Assembly: GCA_025449975.1 (NCBI GenBank)
Contig: JANWIG010000006.1
Location: 1 to 64,000 of the forward strand
Source of the DNA: Thermoactinomycetaceae bacterium
GTDB lineage: Bacteria; Bacillota; Bacilli; Thermoactinomycetales; Thermoactinomycetaceae
Reading direction: 5' to 3'
DNA length: 64,000 nucleotides
Part shown: positions 11,078-20,406 of the stretch, in pieces
Layout: each line of letters opens with the position of its first letter
Position numbering within the stretch: the stretch's first letter is position 1
Translations under genes and position numbers: made by a program
Notes under the pieces: model-generated
Seen by the model: only the letters and a program-made list of their open reading frames with translations
What the model was told of the DNA's origin: nothing
The model's database searches: none

Positions 11078-12222
11078 AAAATCAAAATCAGCCTGGTCTT
11101 TCCCCTCTAGGCTCTTTTGCCTTTCTCTATTTATCGATTATTGGAGTTTGGGTTTTTTCATTTCCCCGCGAAGTGGTGAGAAGTTCATCTTATCAAGGAG
11201 TTTGGGTCATTCTCTTTACAGGCTTGTTTTCGCTGGTCTTCTTCTATTTAACGACGAAACTAACGATGCGTTTTCCGAGGCAGACGTTTAGCAGCTATAT
11301 TCCAGAAATTTTGGGATCAAAACGAAACCGCTGGCTTGGCCGTCTCTTGAGCATGCCGATTTTCATCTTTTTTGTGATCTACTTCCTCTTTGTCATTTCC
11401 ACCAATATCCGTATTTTTGGTGAGGTTTTGGTCTCAGCTGTTTTTCATAATACCCCTCTAAGTGCAGTCATCATCATGTTTCTTTTAACGGCGATCCCAG
11501 CAGCGATGGCGGAGCCATATCTTTTGGCAAAGGTCAATCTGTTTTTACTGCCGTTTACACTGATTCCTTTTCTAATCTTGTTTTATGCCGCTTTTCAGAG
11601 GGGAGAATGGGTGCAACTGTTGCCGATCTTTCCGATCGATTGGTCCACCATTTCTCAAGCGATTATCACGGTGCTCTTTGCTTTTGCCGGATATGAACTG
11701 GTGGTCTATATTGCTGCACACTATCAAAACACAGATAAAGCAGCCAAAAGTCATTGTTTTGTCATCTTAGGTGTAACGTTTACATATGTGGTGAATTATT
11801 TGAGCTGTTTAAGTGTTTTTGGAATGGATGAATTAAAAAAATTAATGTGGCCTCCCTTTGAAATAGCAAAGGAGACCTACGCTCCGATGCTGTTGCTGGA
11901 GCGATTGGAGTTTGCTTTGCTCATCGTCTGGTTGGTCAATGTATTTGCTTGTGTCTCCAACTTTTTTATGGTTCTGGTAAGAATGATTATGGATATTTAT
12001 CGTTTTCCTTCCAAAGCGAGCAAAGTGGTTACTTGGATCTTGGTACCGATTATCTATGCGATGGCCATCTATCCAAAAAACTTTATGAGTTTGATGGTGT
12101 GGAAAGGTTGGGTGACAATGGGTCACCTAACGATCATTGGAATCAATGTGATCCTTTTAGTGATTGCGATCATTCGTAAAAAGAAGGGAAGCATCAAAGA
12201 AACTGGTGTTGAGATGAAATAG
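11074..12222 (+). CDS. Spore germination receptor B subunit, endospore germination permease
   Basis: 382 aa. It is an all-helical membrane protein with about ten hydrophobic segments, related to the amino acid-polyamine-organocation transporters, as are GerAB and GerBB. The opening LSPLGSFAFLYLSIIGVWVFSFPREV matches the family's first helix region. It overlaps the A subunit by 4 nt (ATGA) and is followed by the C subunit after 27 nt, the standard order for a receptor operon. Confidence 0.92.
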   Translation: MKNQNQPGLSPLGSFAFLYLSIIGVWVFSFPREVVRSSSYQGVWVILFTGLFSLVFFYLTTKLTMRFPRQTFSSYIPEILGSKRNRWLGRLLSMPIFIFFVIYFLFVISTNIRIFGEVLVSAVFHNTPLSAVIIMFLLTAIPAAMAEPYLLAKVNLFLLPFTLIPFLILFYAAFQRGEWVQLLPIFPIDWSTISQAIITVLFAFAGYELVVYIAAHYQNTDKAAKSHCFVILGVTFTYVVNYLSCLSVFGMDELKKLMWPPFEIAKETYAPMLLLERLEFALLIVWLVNVFACVSNFFMVLVRMIMDIYRFPSKASKVVTWILVPIIYAMAIYPKNFMSLMVWKGWVTMGHLTIIGINVILLVIAIIRKKKGSIKETGVEMK

Positions 12223-12249
12223 AGGGTAGAGACAAGCCTCGAAAGAGGG

Positions 12250-13389
12250 GTGAAGAAGATGTTGAAGAGATTATTTTCTAGTCTTATGGTCATCAGTTTA
12301 TTTAGTGGTCTGCTTTTAGGATGTTGGGATCGGCAGGAGATTGAAATGCGGATGGCGGTCACTGCGATGGGAATTGATCTGAGTAAAGAAGGCTATAAGT
12401 TTACAACCGCTGTCCCGATTCCTCAACTTATCGTTGGAGGAGCAGGGGGAGGAGCAGGAGAAGGCGGAAATCCAGTAGAATTTTTTTCAGTAAAAGCCAA
12501 AAATTTAAGCGAAGCTGGGTATAAACTGGAAACGCAAGCGAGTAAAGTCCGATTTGTTGGAAATATGCAAGTGATCTTATTTAGCGAAGCAGTTGCTAGG
12601 CAAGGAATTGAATCATTTTTAGATTTATTTCGAAGAGATCCCGAGATTAGAAGGCAGCTCTGGCCGGTTGTGGTAAAGGGAACAGCGGAAAATGCAATTA
12701 CCAAAACCGTGACAAATATGGAACAGATTCCAACCAACTTTATTCGCGATATGTTGGATAAAGGAAAAAGAGTAGAGACGGTACCTGACTTTGACTTAGG
12801 TAGATTATTTGTCGAGTTATCGAGTAAGTCTAGACAAGCACCACTGCTGAATTATATTATTGCAGAAAAGGACAAGTATCATTGGGAAGGTATTGCTGTT
12901 TTCAAGCGTGGAAAGATGATTGGACTGCTTAAAGATTTGGAAGAGATCAATGTCCTGCTTCAAACACGTTTTGGTTATAAAGGGAGACTGGTCATGGCAC
13001 AATGTGGGGAAGACCACACGAATAACATTTCCTTTCTACCGAGTTCCTTTAGTAGAGAGATCAAAGTAACGGAGCGACCAGAAATTCAAGTGAATGTTCA
13101 TGTGAAGGGAAAAATTTACGAGAAAAATTGTTCCCTAAACCTTCGTGATGAGAAGAATCTATCCCTCATAGAAAAGAAAATAGCAGCCACATATAAGGAA
13201 GCTGCCGAACGCCTGGTTCGCCGCGCACAACAAGAATGGAAGTGGGATATCTTTCACTTTGGTGATCATGTTCGTGCTTATCATCCAACCATCTGGAATC
13301 GGGATAATTGGTGGCAGTCTTTTCCTAACATCCCCATTAAAATAGACTATCAGGTCAAAATCAATCGAATCGGTATGCAGTCATACTAA
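12250..13389 (+). CDS. Spore germination receptor C subunit, Ger(x)C family lipoprotein
   Basis: 379 aa. It has an N-terminal lipoprotein signal with the lipobox GLLLGC and the conserved CWDRQEIE immediately after the lipidated Cys. The family's R-P-E-I-x-V block appears as TERPEIQVNVHVKG. In B. subtilis the C subunit needs diacylglycerol attachment for receptor function. Only a weak terminator (13444-13465) follows. The operon is complete with one copy each of A, B and C. Confidence 0.92.
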   Translation: MKKMLKRLFSSLMVISLFSGLLLGCWDRQEIEMRMAVTAMGIDLSKEGYKFTTAVPIPQLIVGGAGGGAGEGGNPVEFFSVKAKNLSEAGYKLETQASKVRFVGNMQVILFSEAVARQGIESFLDLFRRDPEIRRQLWPVVVKGTAENAITKTVTNMEQIPTNFIRDMLDKGKRVETVPDFDLGRLFVELSSKSRQAPLLNYIIAEKDKYHWEGIAVFKRGKMIGLLKDLEEINVLLQTRFGYKGRLVMAQCGEDHTNNISFLPSSFSREIKVTERPEIQVNVHVKGKIYEKNCSLNLRDEKNLSLIEKKIAATYKEAAERLVRRAQQEWKWDIFHFGDHVRAYHPTIWNRDNWWQSFPNIPIKIDYQVKINRIGMQSY

Positions 13390-13443
13390 AGATGAATTTT
13401 TATGTTTTCGACAAAAATATATGGCGAAAATTCGACGTAGGAT

Positions 13444-13465
13444 AGGGAGATCCTTCTCCCTCTTT
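13444..13465 (+). terminator. Weak terminator after the germination operon
   Basis: A 7-bp stem, AGGGAGA with TCTCCCT, has a 4-nt loop and is followed by a short CTTTG tract, so termination may be partial. Confidence 0.45.
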
Positions 13466-13516
13466 GTATATTTAAAAAATTATTCATAAATTACGGTGAA
13501 CTTTATTTCTTGTCTC

Positions 13517-13545
13517 TTTTCATTCCATAACAGGACTGATATAAT
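13517..13545 (+). promoter_or_regulatory. Predicted sigma-A promoter of rlmN
   Basis: TTTTCA, 17 nt, then TATAAT preceded by TGA (extended -10). The -10 lies within an imperfect inverted repeat (13531-13543 with 13566-13578) that spans the predicted start of transcription. Confidence 0.55.
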
Positions 13546-13604
13546 AAGAAAAGTTTTCTAAAACATATATCAATCCTGTAATTCTAATAGTAATTGGTGT
13601 GATA

Positions 13605-14663
13605 ATGAAGATGAAACCATTTGCTTATAACTATAGTTTCCAACAATGGAAAAACTGGATGAAGGACCAAAATCAACCAGAATGGCGAGCCAAACAGATC
13701 ATGGATTGGTTATATGTGAAGAGGGTTCAGTCCTTTGAAAATATGAGTAATCTACCTAAAAAATTACGTGATCAGCTTGCTGATTCATTCGAATTAAATC
13801 CCCTTCAGGTAATAACAGTACAAAAATCGAAAGATGGTACCATAAAATTTTTGTATGGTCTTACTGACCGACATGCGATTGAAACAGTGATCATGCGGCA
13901 CAACTATGGAATCAGTGTTTGCGTGACAACCCAAGTAGGATGTCGAATTGGCTGTACTTTTTGTGCATCTACGTTGGGTGGATTAAAACGAAATCTTTCG
14001 TCGGGCGAAATCGTAGCTCAAGTAATCATGGCACAGAAATATTTAGATGAGACTTCTGATGAGCGAATTCGTTCTGTGGTTATCATGGGGTCAGGAGAAC
14101 CTTTTGAAAATTATGAAGCAACCATGGATTTTATCCGCAGAATTAATGATAAACAGGGGTTAAATATTGGACAGCGTCATCTCACCGTTTCAACGAGTGG
14201 GGTTGTCCCCAATATTTATCGGTTTGCCGATGAAAACTGGCAAGTGGGATTAGCGATCTCCTTGCATGCTCCCAATCAAGAATTGCGTTCCAATCTTATG
14301 CCGATCAATCGTCGCTATCCACTTAGCGATCTATTGAAGGCTTGCTGGTACTATTTGCATAAAACGGGGCGTAGACTAACTTTTGAATATGCGTTGATCG
14401 GTGGAAAAAATGATCAGGATGAACAGGCGCATGAGCTTGGGAAATTACTTAAAGAAATGAATTGTTTGGTAAATTTAATTCCGGTAAACTATGTACCAGA
14501 ACGGGACTTTGTTCGCACTCCTAAAAGCCAAATTTTTAAATTTAAGAGAATTTTGGAGTCATATGGTGTAAATACAACCATTCGCAGGGAACAGGGGCAC
14601 GATATTGATGCGGCATGTGGACAGCTTCGCGCTAAGCATAATGAAAAAATAAATCAGGAATAA
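13605..14663 (+). CDS. rlmN: 23S rRNA A2503 / tRNA A37 C2-methyltransferase RlmN (radical SAM)
   Basis: 352 aa from ATG 13605. The start is uncertain because the local ribosome binding site is weak; GTG 13599 and ATG 13611 are alternatives. The radical-SAM cluster [10 protein letters not shown] is present, as is the C-terminal methyl-carrying Cys in [17 protein letters not shown] is the GGEP-like SAM-binding motif. The enzyme methylates C2 of adenine in rRNA and some tRNAs. It has its own promoter here, unlike a simple read-through from rsmB. Confidence 0.96.
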   Translation: MKMKPFAYNYSFQQWKNWMKDQNQPEWRAKQIMDWLYVKRVQSFENMSNLPKKLRDQLADSFELNPLQVITVQKSKDGTIKFLYGLTDRHAIETVIMRHNYGISVCVTTQVGCRIGCTFCASTLGGLKRNLSSGEIVAQVIMAQKYLDETSDERIRSVVIMGSGEPFENYEATMDFIRRINDKQGLNIGQRHLTVSTSGVVPNIYRFADENWQVGLAISLHAPNQELRSNLMPINRRYPLSDLLKACWYYLHKTGRRLTFEYALIGGKNDQDEQAHELGKLLKEMNCLVNLIPVNYVPERDFVRTPKSQIFKFKRILESYGVNTTIRREQGHDIDAACGQLRAKHNEKINQE

Positions 14664-14791
14664 GAGCGATTTAAAACTTGCAAATAATTGGGTAAAGAAG
14701 AAAAAAGTGCTCGTTTAAGATCTTTAACATACAATCTATTTTTATATGATAAGAATTTTTGATGAAAATAGATGTAATAAATCTTCACTAC

Positions 14792-14820
14792 TTGATTATT
14801 TGATTTAAAATTACCATAAT
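14792..14820 (+). promoter_or_regulatory. Predicted sigma-A promoter of prpC-prkC
   Basis: TTGATT, 17 nt, then CATAAT lies about 60 nt before the prpC start in an otherwise A/T-rich 218-nt spacer. Confidence 0.5.
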
Positions 14821-14881
14821 TCCTCTTTTATCAGAATAACAATCGGATGGTACCACACAGAAAGGGAAAGGGGTAGCTGGA

Positions 14882-15640
14882 ATGGAAATTGCGCGGCGTA
14901 CGGATATTGGTCATGTGCGAGATCTAAATGAAGATAGTACTGGTCTTTTACAAACAAAAACCGGTTCGGTGGTCGCTGTGCTTGCCGATGGTATGGGTGG
15001 ACATCGAGCAGGAGATGTGGCGAGTCAAAGGGCGGTAAAAGAGGTCACCGAATATCTGCAGAAAAAGCAATTGGATGTTTCTACAGACCAGAAAAGGGAT
15101 CATGTTTTGCGAGCCGTTGGAAAGGCAAATGAAGTGGTTTTTAAACTGGCCAGTCAAGATGATTCATTGAAAGGAATGGGAACGACCATCTTGGCGGCGA
15201 TTGTTGATAAAAAAGAGGTAGTTTTGGCTCATGTCGGGGATAGTCGCGCTTATATGTTGCATAAGAACAAGCTCTATCCTCTAACGAAAGATCATACGTA
15301 TGTCAACGTATTAAAAGACCATGGTCAAATTACCGAGGAAGAAGCTCGTGTTCATCCTCAGCGCAATATGCTTATTCGGGCCGTAGGCACAAATAAAGTG
15401 GTGGAAGTTGATCTCATCGATACAATGTGGGGGAAAAACGATATCATGTTAATGTGTTCAGATGGTCTAACATCGATGGTAAGCGAAAAGGAGATCGAGC
15501 ATACATTAAAAGATATCACTTTGTCCATCGATGAAAAAGCTGATCAGCTGATCCGAATGGCACTGGATGCTGGGGGAAAGGACAATGTTTCGATCATCTT
15601 AATTAAACATACAAACAGTGTCACGATAAAAATCTATTAG
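14882..15640 (+). CDS. prpC: PP2C-type Ser/Thr protein phosphatase PrpC/Stp
   Basis: 252 aa. Metal-binding PP2C motifs are present: the start RTDIGHVRDLNEDS, ADGMGGHRAGD, GTTILAAIV, HVGDSRAYM, MCSDGLT and GGKDNVS. It dephosphorylates targets of the adjacent kinase PrkC, such as EF-G and RsgA/CpgA in B. subtilis. A GGAAAGGGG ribosome binding site precedes the ATG. prkC follows within about 35 nt. Confidence 0.97.
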   Translation: MEIARRTDIGHVRDLNEDSTGLLQTKTGSVVAVLADGMGGHRAGDVASQRAVKEVTEYLQKKQLDVSTDQKRDHVLRAVGKANEVVFKLASQDDSLKGMGTTILAAIVDKKEVVLAHVGDSRAYMLHKNKLYPLTKDHTYVNVLKDHGQITEEEARVHPQRNMLIRAVGTNKVVEVDLIDTMWGKNDIMLMCSDGLTSMVSEKEIEHTLKDITLSIDEKADQLIRMALDAGGKDNVSIILIKHTNSVTIKIY

Positions 15641-15675
15641 TCAATTAATTGGGGCTGAGGAGGAGCGAGAGAATC

Positions 15676-17520
15676 ATGCAAATGGAAGGAAGAAGGCTAA
15701 GGGGACGCTATGAGATCGTCAGTCGACTCGGCGGCGGGGGAATGGCAGTAGTATACAAAGCAAGAGATATATCGCTCAATCGGTATGTAGCAGTCAAAGT
15801 GTTGAGCGATTCCCTTAGCAATGATTCAGAGTTTATTCGGCGTTTTAGTCGAGAAGCACAGGCAACAGCGAGCTTATCTCACCCAAATGTGGTTAATGTG
15901 TACGATGTAGGACAAGATGGGTACATTCACTTTATGGTGATGGAGCTGGTGGAAGGTCCTACGTTGAAACAATATATCTTGGATCGTGGACCTTTGTCCG
16001 TGCTGGAAGCAACCCAAATTGCGATTCAGATTTGCGATGGGTTGGCTCATGCTCATGATCATCATATTGTCCATCGGGATATTAAGCCACATAATATCTT
16101 ATTGAAAATGAACCGAACACGGTATGGTGAAAAAATAGTCGCTAAAGTGACTGATTTCGGGATTGCTCGAGCAGCTAGCTCTTCAACGATTACGCAACAG
16201 GGTTCTGTGATGGGATCGGTCCACTATTTTTCACCTGAACAGGCAAAAGGGAACCAAGTGGATGAAAAATCCGATATCTATTCACTCGGAATCGTTTTAT
16301 ATGAAATGTTAACATGTGAGCTTCCGTTTGACGGGGAATCAGCTGTAGCGATTGTGCTCAAACAAATTCAAGAGCAGCCTGTAGATCCGCGGAAGCTCAA
16401 CAGAGATATTCCTGATGATGTGGCGCGACTGATTCTGAAGGCGATGGCGAAAGACCCAAACGAGCGTTACTCTTCGGTACGGGAAATGAAGAGGGAATTG
16501 GAGATCGCCCAACAGTGGGCCAGTACGAAGCTGAATCCCGTTTTTGAGATTGTTCGCGACGAAGAAGAAAATGGTCCAGATCGAATGAGGAAGCGCGATG
16601 ATAACCATAAAAAGCCGCCATTTGATCCATCACCAAATGGGAAAGGTGAACGAATAGACCGCTGGAGTAATGGTGATCATCAGACAAAAATTAGTCAGGA
16701 AACGAAAGATAAATTAAAGAAGGATTTTAGCAGGGTTGAAGTCGATCCAAACAAGACCATTATTCAAAAGACGATGTATTACATCAAAGAACAGATGTCC
16801 TTATGGCAGAAAGTATTATTTGGCGCTTTTACTTTTTTTGTGATTGTTGCCTTATCCATTTTTTTATTTACGACCGTATGGGATTGGTTCTCCAAACCAA
16901 GTGACGACCGCGATAGTTCTTCAGGAACGGCAGCTGCTGAGAAAACCGTAAAAATCCCTAATCTTCGAGATGTCGATTATGATGAGGCAGAAAAGGAGTT
17001 ACAAAATTTAGGGCTCGAAGTAAAAAAGAGATTTTTACGTGACTCAGATGTCAAACCGGGTCGGGTCATTAAGTCGGATCCAGAAGAAGGTAAAGAAGTA
17101 GAGGTAGGAACGGTTGTAGATGTGTTTGTCTCTTTGTCGGAGGGCGTAAAAGTGGGGAATTATTTAGGACTATTTGAATCCAGTGCCACGCGCCCTCTTC
17201 CCAAAGAGGGGGATGGTTATAAAATCAAGAAGTACTATTGTTCAACGAGTCAAGGGGTTAGTCAAGGGCAAGTATATGCCCAAGAACCTGCCCCAGGTGA
17301 ATCGATCGAAAAAGATGGCACGGTACAAGTATGGGTCGAGCCAGGAAATGGGTACTGCCAGAAAAAAGTTCCAAAAAGTGCTGAGCGTTTATCCCATAAT
17401 CAAATATCGCGCTTATTGGTTTCTGCAGATTCATGGCACCGTGAATCTGCAGATTTTGTTTTTTACCTGAGATCATACATAATAAAGAGAGACAATGGAT
17501 CAAAAAAGGAGGTTGTTTGA
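15676..17520 (+). CDS. prkC: Eukaryotic-like Ser/Thr kinase PrkC with PASTA repeats
   Basis: 614 aa from ATG 15676, preferred over TTG 15649 because GAGGAGGAG lies about 10 nt upstream. The kinase domain (about 10-275) has GGGGMAVVYKA, the invariant VAVKVL Lys, HRDIKPHN, DFGIA and SPEQ. A membrane helix (about 378-402) and two recognisable PASTA units follow. The B. subtilis enzyme has three PASTA repeats and binds muropeptides to trigger germination. The last 45 residues do not look like PASTA, and a terminator-like hairpin lies inside the 3' end of the frame (17422-17465). Confidence 0.95.
   Translation: MQMEGRRLRGRYEIVSRLGGGGMAVVYKARDISLNRYVAVKVLSDSLSNDSEFIRRFSREAQATASLSHPNVVNVYDVGQDGYIHFMVMELVEGPTLKQYILDRGPLSVLEATQIAIQICDGLAHAHDHHIVHRDIKPHNILLKMNRTRYGEKIVAKVTDFGIARAASSSTITQQGSVMGSVHYFSPEQAKGNQVDEKSDIYSLGIVLYEMLTCELPFDGESAVAIVLKQIQEQPVDPRKLNRDIPDDVARLILKAMAKDPNERYSSVREMKRELEIAQQWASTKLNPVFEIVRDEEENGPDRMRKRDDNHKKPPFDPSPNGKGERIDRWSNGDHQTKISQETKDKLKKDFSRVEVDPNKTIIQKTMYYIKEQMSLWQKVLFGAFTFFVIVALSIFLFTTVWDWFSKPSDDRDSSSGTAAAEKTVKIPNLRDVDYDEAEKELQNLGLEVKKRFLRDSDVKPGRVIKSDPEEGKEVEVGTVVDVFVSLSEGVKVGNYLGLFESSATRPLPKEGDGYKIKKYYCSTSQGVSQGQVYAQEPAPGESIEKDGTVQVWVEPGNGYCQKKVPKSAERLSHNQISRLLVSADSWHRESADFVFYLRSYIIKRDNGSKKEVV
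17422..17465 (+). terminator. Terminator-like hairpin inside the 3' end of prkC
   Basis: A perfect 12-bp stem, TCTGCAGATTCA with TGAATCTGCAGA, has an 8-nt loop and is followed by TTTTGTTTTTT. It sits about 60-100 nt before the prkC stop codon, so termination here would yield an mRNA lacking a stop and would reduce rsgA expression. Confidence 0.7.
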
Positions 17521-18413
17521 TGCCGAAAGGGCAAATTTTTAAAGCAATTAGTGGATTTTATTATGTTCGAACAGAGGAAGGGGAAGAGCTGCAATGCAGA
17601 GCGCGCGGTGTCTTTAAATTTGCAAAGAGAAAGGTAAAACCCTTGGTAGGTGATATTGTCGAAGTAAAAAAAAACAAAGAAGGCGAAGGAATAGTGACCC
17701 AAGTTTTGCCCCGTCGATCCGAACTGCTTCGTCCCCCGATCGCCAATATTGATCAAGCTGTTGTGGTTTGCTCTCTGCGTAATCCCCATTTTCAACCGAT
17801 GCCTCTCGATCGTTTTTTAGTTCATGCGGAACAGGAAGGTTTAGAAATTTTAATTTGTCTAACCAAGTATGATCTCATTGAGTCCCCAGAGGAAGTAGAA
17901 AGGATCAAGAGTGTTTATGAAGCGATCGGTTATCCGATCATTACAACCAGTATTTATAGTGGTTTGGGCTTAGAAGAACTACAATCCGCATTAACAGGTA
18001 AAACGACCGTTTTTGCGGGTCAATCGGGTGTGGGTAAAACCTCTCTTCTTCAATGGTTGTTTCCTGAACAACAGTTGCAAACAGGGGAAGTAAGTCGTAA
18101 GATTGGACGTGGACGCCATACTACTCGAACCGTCGAATTGCTTGTTTTAAAAGAAGGAGGACAAGTGGCGGATACTCCTGGTTTTAGCCAATTAGCTTTT
18201 CAAGGAATGAAACCAAACGAACTAGGTATTTGTTTTCCCGAAATTCGCGAAAGGTTTGCTTCTTGTCGTTTTCGCGGGTGTCTCCATATCAATGAGCCTG
18301 ATTGTGCCGTAAGAGATGCAGTGGAAGCGGGAGAAATCAACCCATTGCGTTACCAACATTATCAGCAGTTTTTAGAAGAAATTAAGGAACATGCGAGGAG
18401 GTTTATCCGATGA
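17520..18413 (+). CDS. rsgA: Ribosome small-subunit GTPase RsgA (CpgA)
   Basis: 297 aa from ATG 17520, whose first base is the last base of the prkC stop. AAGGAGG at 17506-17512 is the ribosome binding site. An OB-fold precedes a circularly permuted GTPase with order G4 (TKYD), G1 ([11 protein letters not shown]), G3 (DTPG). A zinc knuckle C-x5-C-x-H-x5-C is visible in the C-terminal domain. It acts in 30S maturation and is a known PrkC substrate in Bacillus. Confidence 0.97.
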   Translation: MPKGQIFKAISGFYYVRTEEGEELQCRARGVFKFAKRKVKPLVGDIVEVKKNKEGEGIVTQVLPRRSELLRPPIANIDQAVVVCSLRNPHFQPMPLDRFLVHAEQEGLEILICLTKYDLIESPEEVERIKSVYEAIGYPIITTSIYSGLGLEELQSALTGKTTVFAGQSGVGKTSLLQWLFPEQQLQTGEVSRKIGRGRHTTRTVELLVLKEGGQVADTPGFSQLAFQGMKPNELGICFPEIRERFASCRFRGCLHINEPDCAVRDAVEAGEINPLRYQHYQQFLEEIKEHARRFIR

Positions 18414-19081
18414 TTAAGATTGCTCCATCCATTTTGTCAGCAGACTTTGCGAGACTAAAGGAAGAGATTGAAGAAGTGGAACAAGCTGGAGCAGATTGGC
18501 TTCATATTGACGTGATGGATGGACATTTTGTGCCTAATATTACACTTGGTCCATTGATTGTTGAAGCGATTCGACCACATACCGCTTTACCACTGGATGT
18601 TCATTTGATGATCGAACAACCGGATTGCTACATCGCTGAATTTGCTAAGGCTGGGGCCGATTATATTTCCGTTCATCAAGAAGCTTGTGTTCATCTGCAT
18701 CGTACGATCCATTTAATCAAAGACCAAGGTGTCAAAGCAGGCGTTGTCATTAATCCGGCGACTCCAGCATCATTGATCGAGCCTATTTTACCAGAGGTTG
18801 ATCTCGTTTTGTTAATGACAGTCAATCCCGGGTTTGGAGGACAAAAATTTATCCATAACGTTCTTCCCAAAATAGCTCAGGTTCGCCAGTGGGTTGAAGA
18901 AAAAGGGCTACAAGTAGAGATTGAAGTAGATGGTGGTGTGAATCCGGAAACAGCCCAGCAAGTTGTTCAAGCCGGGGCGAATGTATTGGTAGCAGGATCG
19001 GCTATCTTTCGTGCGAGTGATCGCCAACAAGCTCTGTCAGCGATTCGAACTTCATGTCAATCACTCCGAGGGCAATCATGA
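18410..19081 (+). CDS. rpe: Ribulose-phosphate 3-epimerase
   Basis: 223 aa. It interconverts ribulose-5-P and xylulose-5-P in the pentose phosphate pathway. Metal and catalytic motifs include [36 protein letters not shown] and VDGGVNPE. It overlaps rsgA by 4 nt and thiN by 4 nt, so the three genes are tightly coupled. Confidence 0.98.
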   Translation: MIKIAPSILSADFARLKEEIEEVEQAGADWLHIDVMDGHFVPNITLGPLIVEAIRPHTALPLDVHLMIEQPDCYIAEFAKAGADYISVHQEACVHLHRTIHLIKDQGVKAGVVINPATPASLIEPILPEVDLVLLMTVNPGFGGQKFIHNVLPKIAQVRQWVEEKGLQVEIEVDGGVNPETAQQVVQAGANVLVAGSAIFRASDRQQALSAIRTSCQSLRGQS

Positions 19082-19755
19082 AATGCATTGTGGTAGGTGG
19101 CGGTGATCTAACCACAACAGAGCTTGAGCGGATCAAACTGGAAAAACAGTATCTCATTTCAGCAGATAGTGGAACGATTCGTTTGTTAGATGCAGGATTG
19201 GTGCCAGACTTAGCGGTAGGCGATTTTGATAGCGTAGGAGAGCAAGATTTAGAAAGAATAAAAAGTAGCGGAGTTTTACTGCTGCGATTTCCTAAAGAAA
19301 AAGCACATACCGATCTGCATCACGCTGTACAAGAGGCGCTTCATCTCCAGGCAACGGAAATTTCGATTTATGGTGCGCTCGGTGGTGCAAGAGTCGACCA
19401 TGCGTTAGCCAATATCGGCTTGTTGGAATGGATTAGCCAGCGGGGAGCTACAGGGATCATCTACCATCAGAAAAATCGCATCCGCTTGCTGTCCGGTCCT
19501 AGCCATATTCAGTTGGTAAGAGAGGGGTATTCCTATGTCTCGCTGATTCCGGTGAGCAAACAGGTGAGAGGAATTACGACGAAAGGGATGCTGTACCCCT
19601 TGGTAAATGGCACGCTCGTACGCGGGGAATCACGAGGAATTAGTAATGAGTTAATGCAGGAAACAGCTTTGATTCAAATCGCTGAAGGACAATGTTTAGT
19701 TGTTGAGAGCAGTGATGAGCCCTTAGAGAATTTTGTATTGAGCCATCATTTATAA
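19078..19755 (+). CDS. thiN: Thiamine pyrophosphokinase
   Basis: 225 aa from ATG 19078, which overlaps the rpe stop (ATGA). Conserved blocks are [40 protein letters not shown] and [15 protein letters not shown]. It converts thiamine to thiamine diphosphate. The track start at 19054 lies further inside rpe and has no support. No TPP riboswitch is visible. Confidence 0.96.
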   Translation: MKCIVVGGGDLTTTELERIKLEKQYLISADSGTIRLLDAGLVPDLAVGDFDSVGEQDLERIKSSGVLLLRFPKEKAHTDLHHAVQEALHLQATEISIYGALGGARVDHALANIGLLEWISQRGATGIIYHQKNRIRLLSGPSHIQLVREGYSYVSLIPVSKQVRGITTKGMLYPLVNGTLVRGESRGISNELMQETALIQIAEGQCLVVESSDEPLENFVLSHHL

Positions 19756-19864
19756 CCATAAAACATATCATAATACGAAATTTTCCTTACTCTGATCATG
19801 ATCGAGCTTGAATTTAATTAGGAAATAGAACTTTTAAATGAATTTAGAAGGTATGATGAAAAAT

Positions 19865-20150
19865 AACAGACAATAGGACTCTGTAAAGGGGGAAGAGGAA
19901 AACGAAAAAAACGGATGAAGATTGTTGCGCATGCTTCTTTCTACTTAACAGAGTCCTTCCGTGGACGGGCGATACAACCCGTAATATGAAGGAGATGACG
20001 CATACTTTACCGGTGGGTTTGGGAAAGAACGAGGTGTTCTCTTCGCTCTTCATTTAAGCCATCCCTTCATTTGGAAGAGCGTCCGTATGCATTCCGTTTC
20101 GACTACACCGGAGCGACGACCGCATAGGGTAGAATCTTCTTTTTTCTCAG
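19865..20150 (+). ncRNA. Candidate structured RNA between thiN and spoVM
   Basis: This gene-free stretch holds several nested complementary arms: AGGACTCTGT (19875-19884) with ACAGAGTCCT (19948-19957); ACGGG (19965-19969) with CCCGT (19978-19982); and GCATAC (20000-20005) with GTATGC (20085-20090), enclosing CGCTCTTC (20044-20051) with GAAGAGCG (20074-20081). A TTCTTTTTTCTC tract lies near 20139-20150. I do not recognise tmRNA, RNase P, SRP RNA, a T-box or a known riboswitch. A possible -10 (TATGAT at 19852-19857) precedes it. It could instead be untranslated leader or decayed sequence. Confidence 0.35.
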
Positions 20151-20241
20151 GGAACTTGTGTCCTATATAGTCATCTCTTAGTTCTAGGGACATATTTTAC
20201 TCTATAGAATATAAATAAATGGGATACAGTACTGAGGGAAT

Positions 20242-20305
20242 AGGAGGTGAAGCCTGTCACTTAAAATATAGACGAAGGGCTATCTTTTGAGTGACAGGAT
20301 GCGGA
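20242..20305 (+). promoter_or_regulatory. spoVM leader: Shine-Dalgarno split from start by a hairpin
   Basis: AGGAGGTGA at 20242-20250 is an ideal ribosome binding site but no start codon follows at normal distance. A 14-bp stem (20253-20266 with 20285-20298, one G-T pair) begins 2 nt later, with a further ATAG/CTAT pairing in its loop. Its right arm ends 7 nt before the GTG. If folded, effective spacing is about 9 nt. An AGGA at 20296-20299 is a weaker local alternative that lies in the right arm. Confidence 0.7.
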
Positions 20306-20389
20306 GTGAAATTTTATACCATTAAGCTTCCCAAATTTTTAGGTGGGGTTGTCAAAGTATTTTTAAATATGTTTGCAAAAAAAGATTAA
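20306..20389 (+). CDS. spoVM: Stage V sporulation protein M (SpoVM)
   Basis: 27 aa, too short for the ORF track, with a GTG start. It begins MKFYTIKLPKFLGG, identical over these 14 residues to B. subtilis SpoVM as I remember it, and continues VVKVFLNMFAKKD. SpoVM is an amphipathic helix that recognises the convex outer forespore membrane, anchors the SpoIVA coat ATPase, and inhibits FtsH. Its position between thiN and the oppositely oriented rpmB matches Bacillus. A sigma-E promoter is expected, but I find only weak matches upstream. Confidence 0.97.
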   Translation: MKFYTIKLPKFLGGVVKVFLNMFAKKD

Positions 20390-20406
20390 AGAAAAACTTT
20401 GTTTCG

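Noticed and set aside
19844-20053. 69-codon minus-strand ORF between thiN and spoVM
   Set aside because: No ribosome binding site and no protein-like pattern; the region is better described as structured RNA or spacer.
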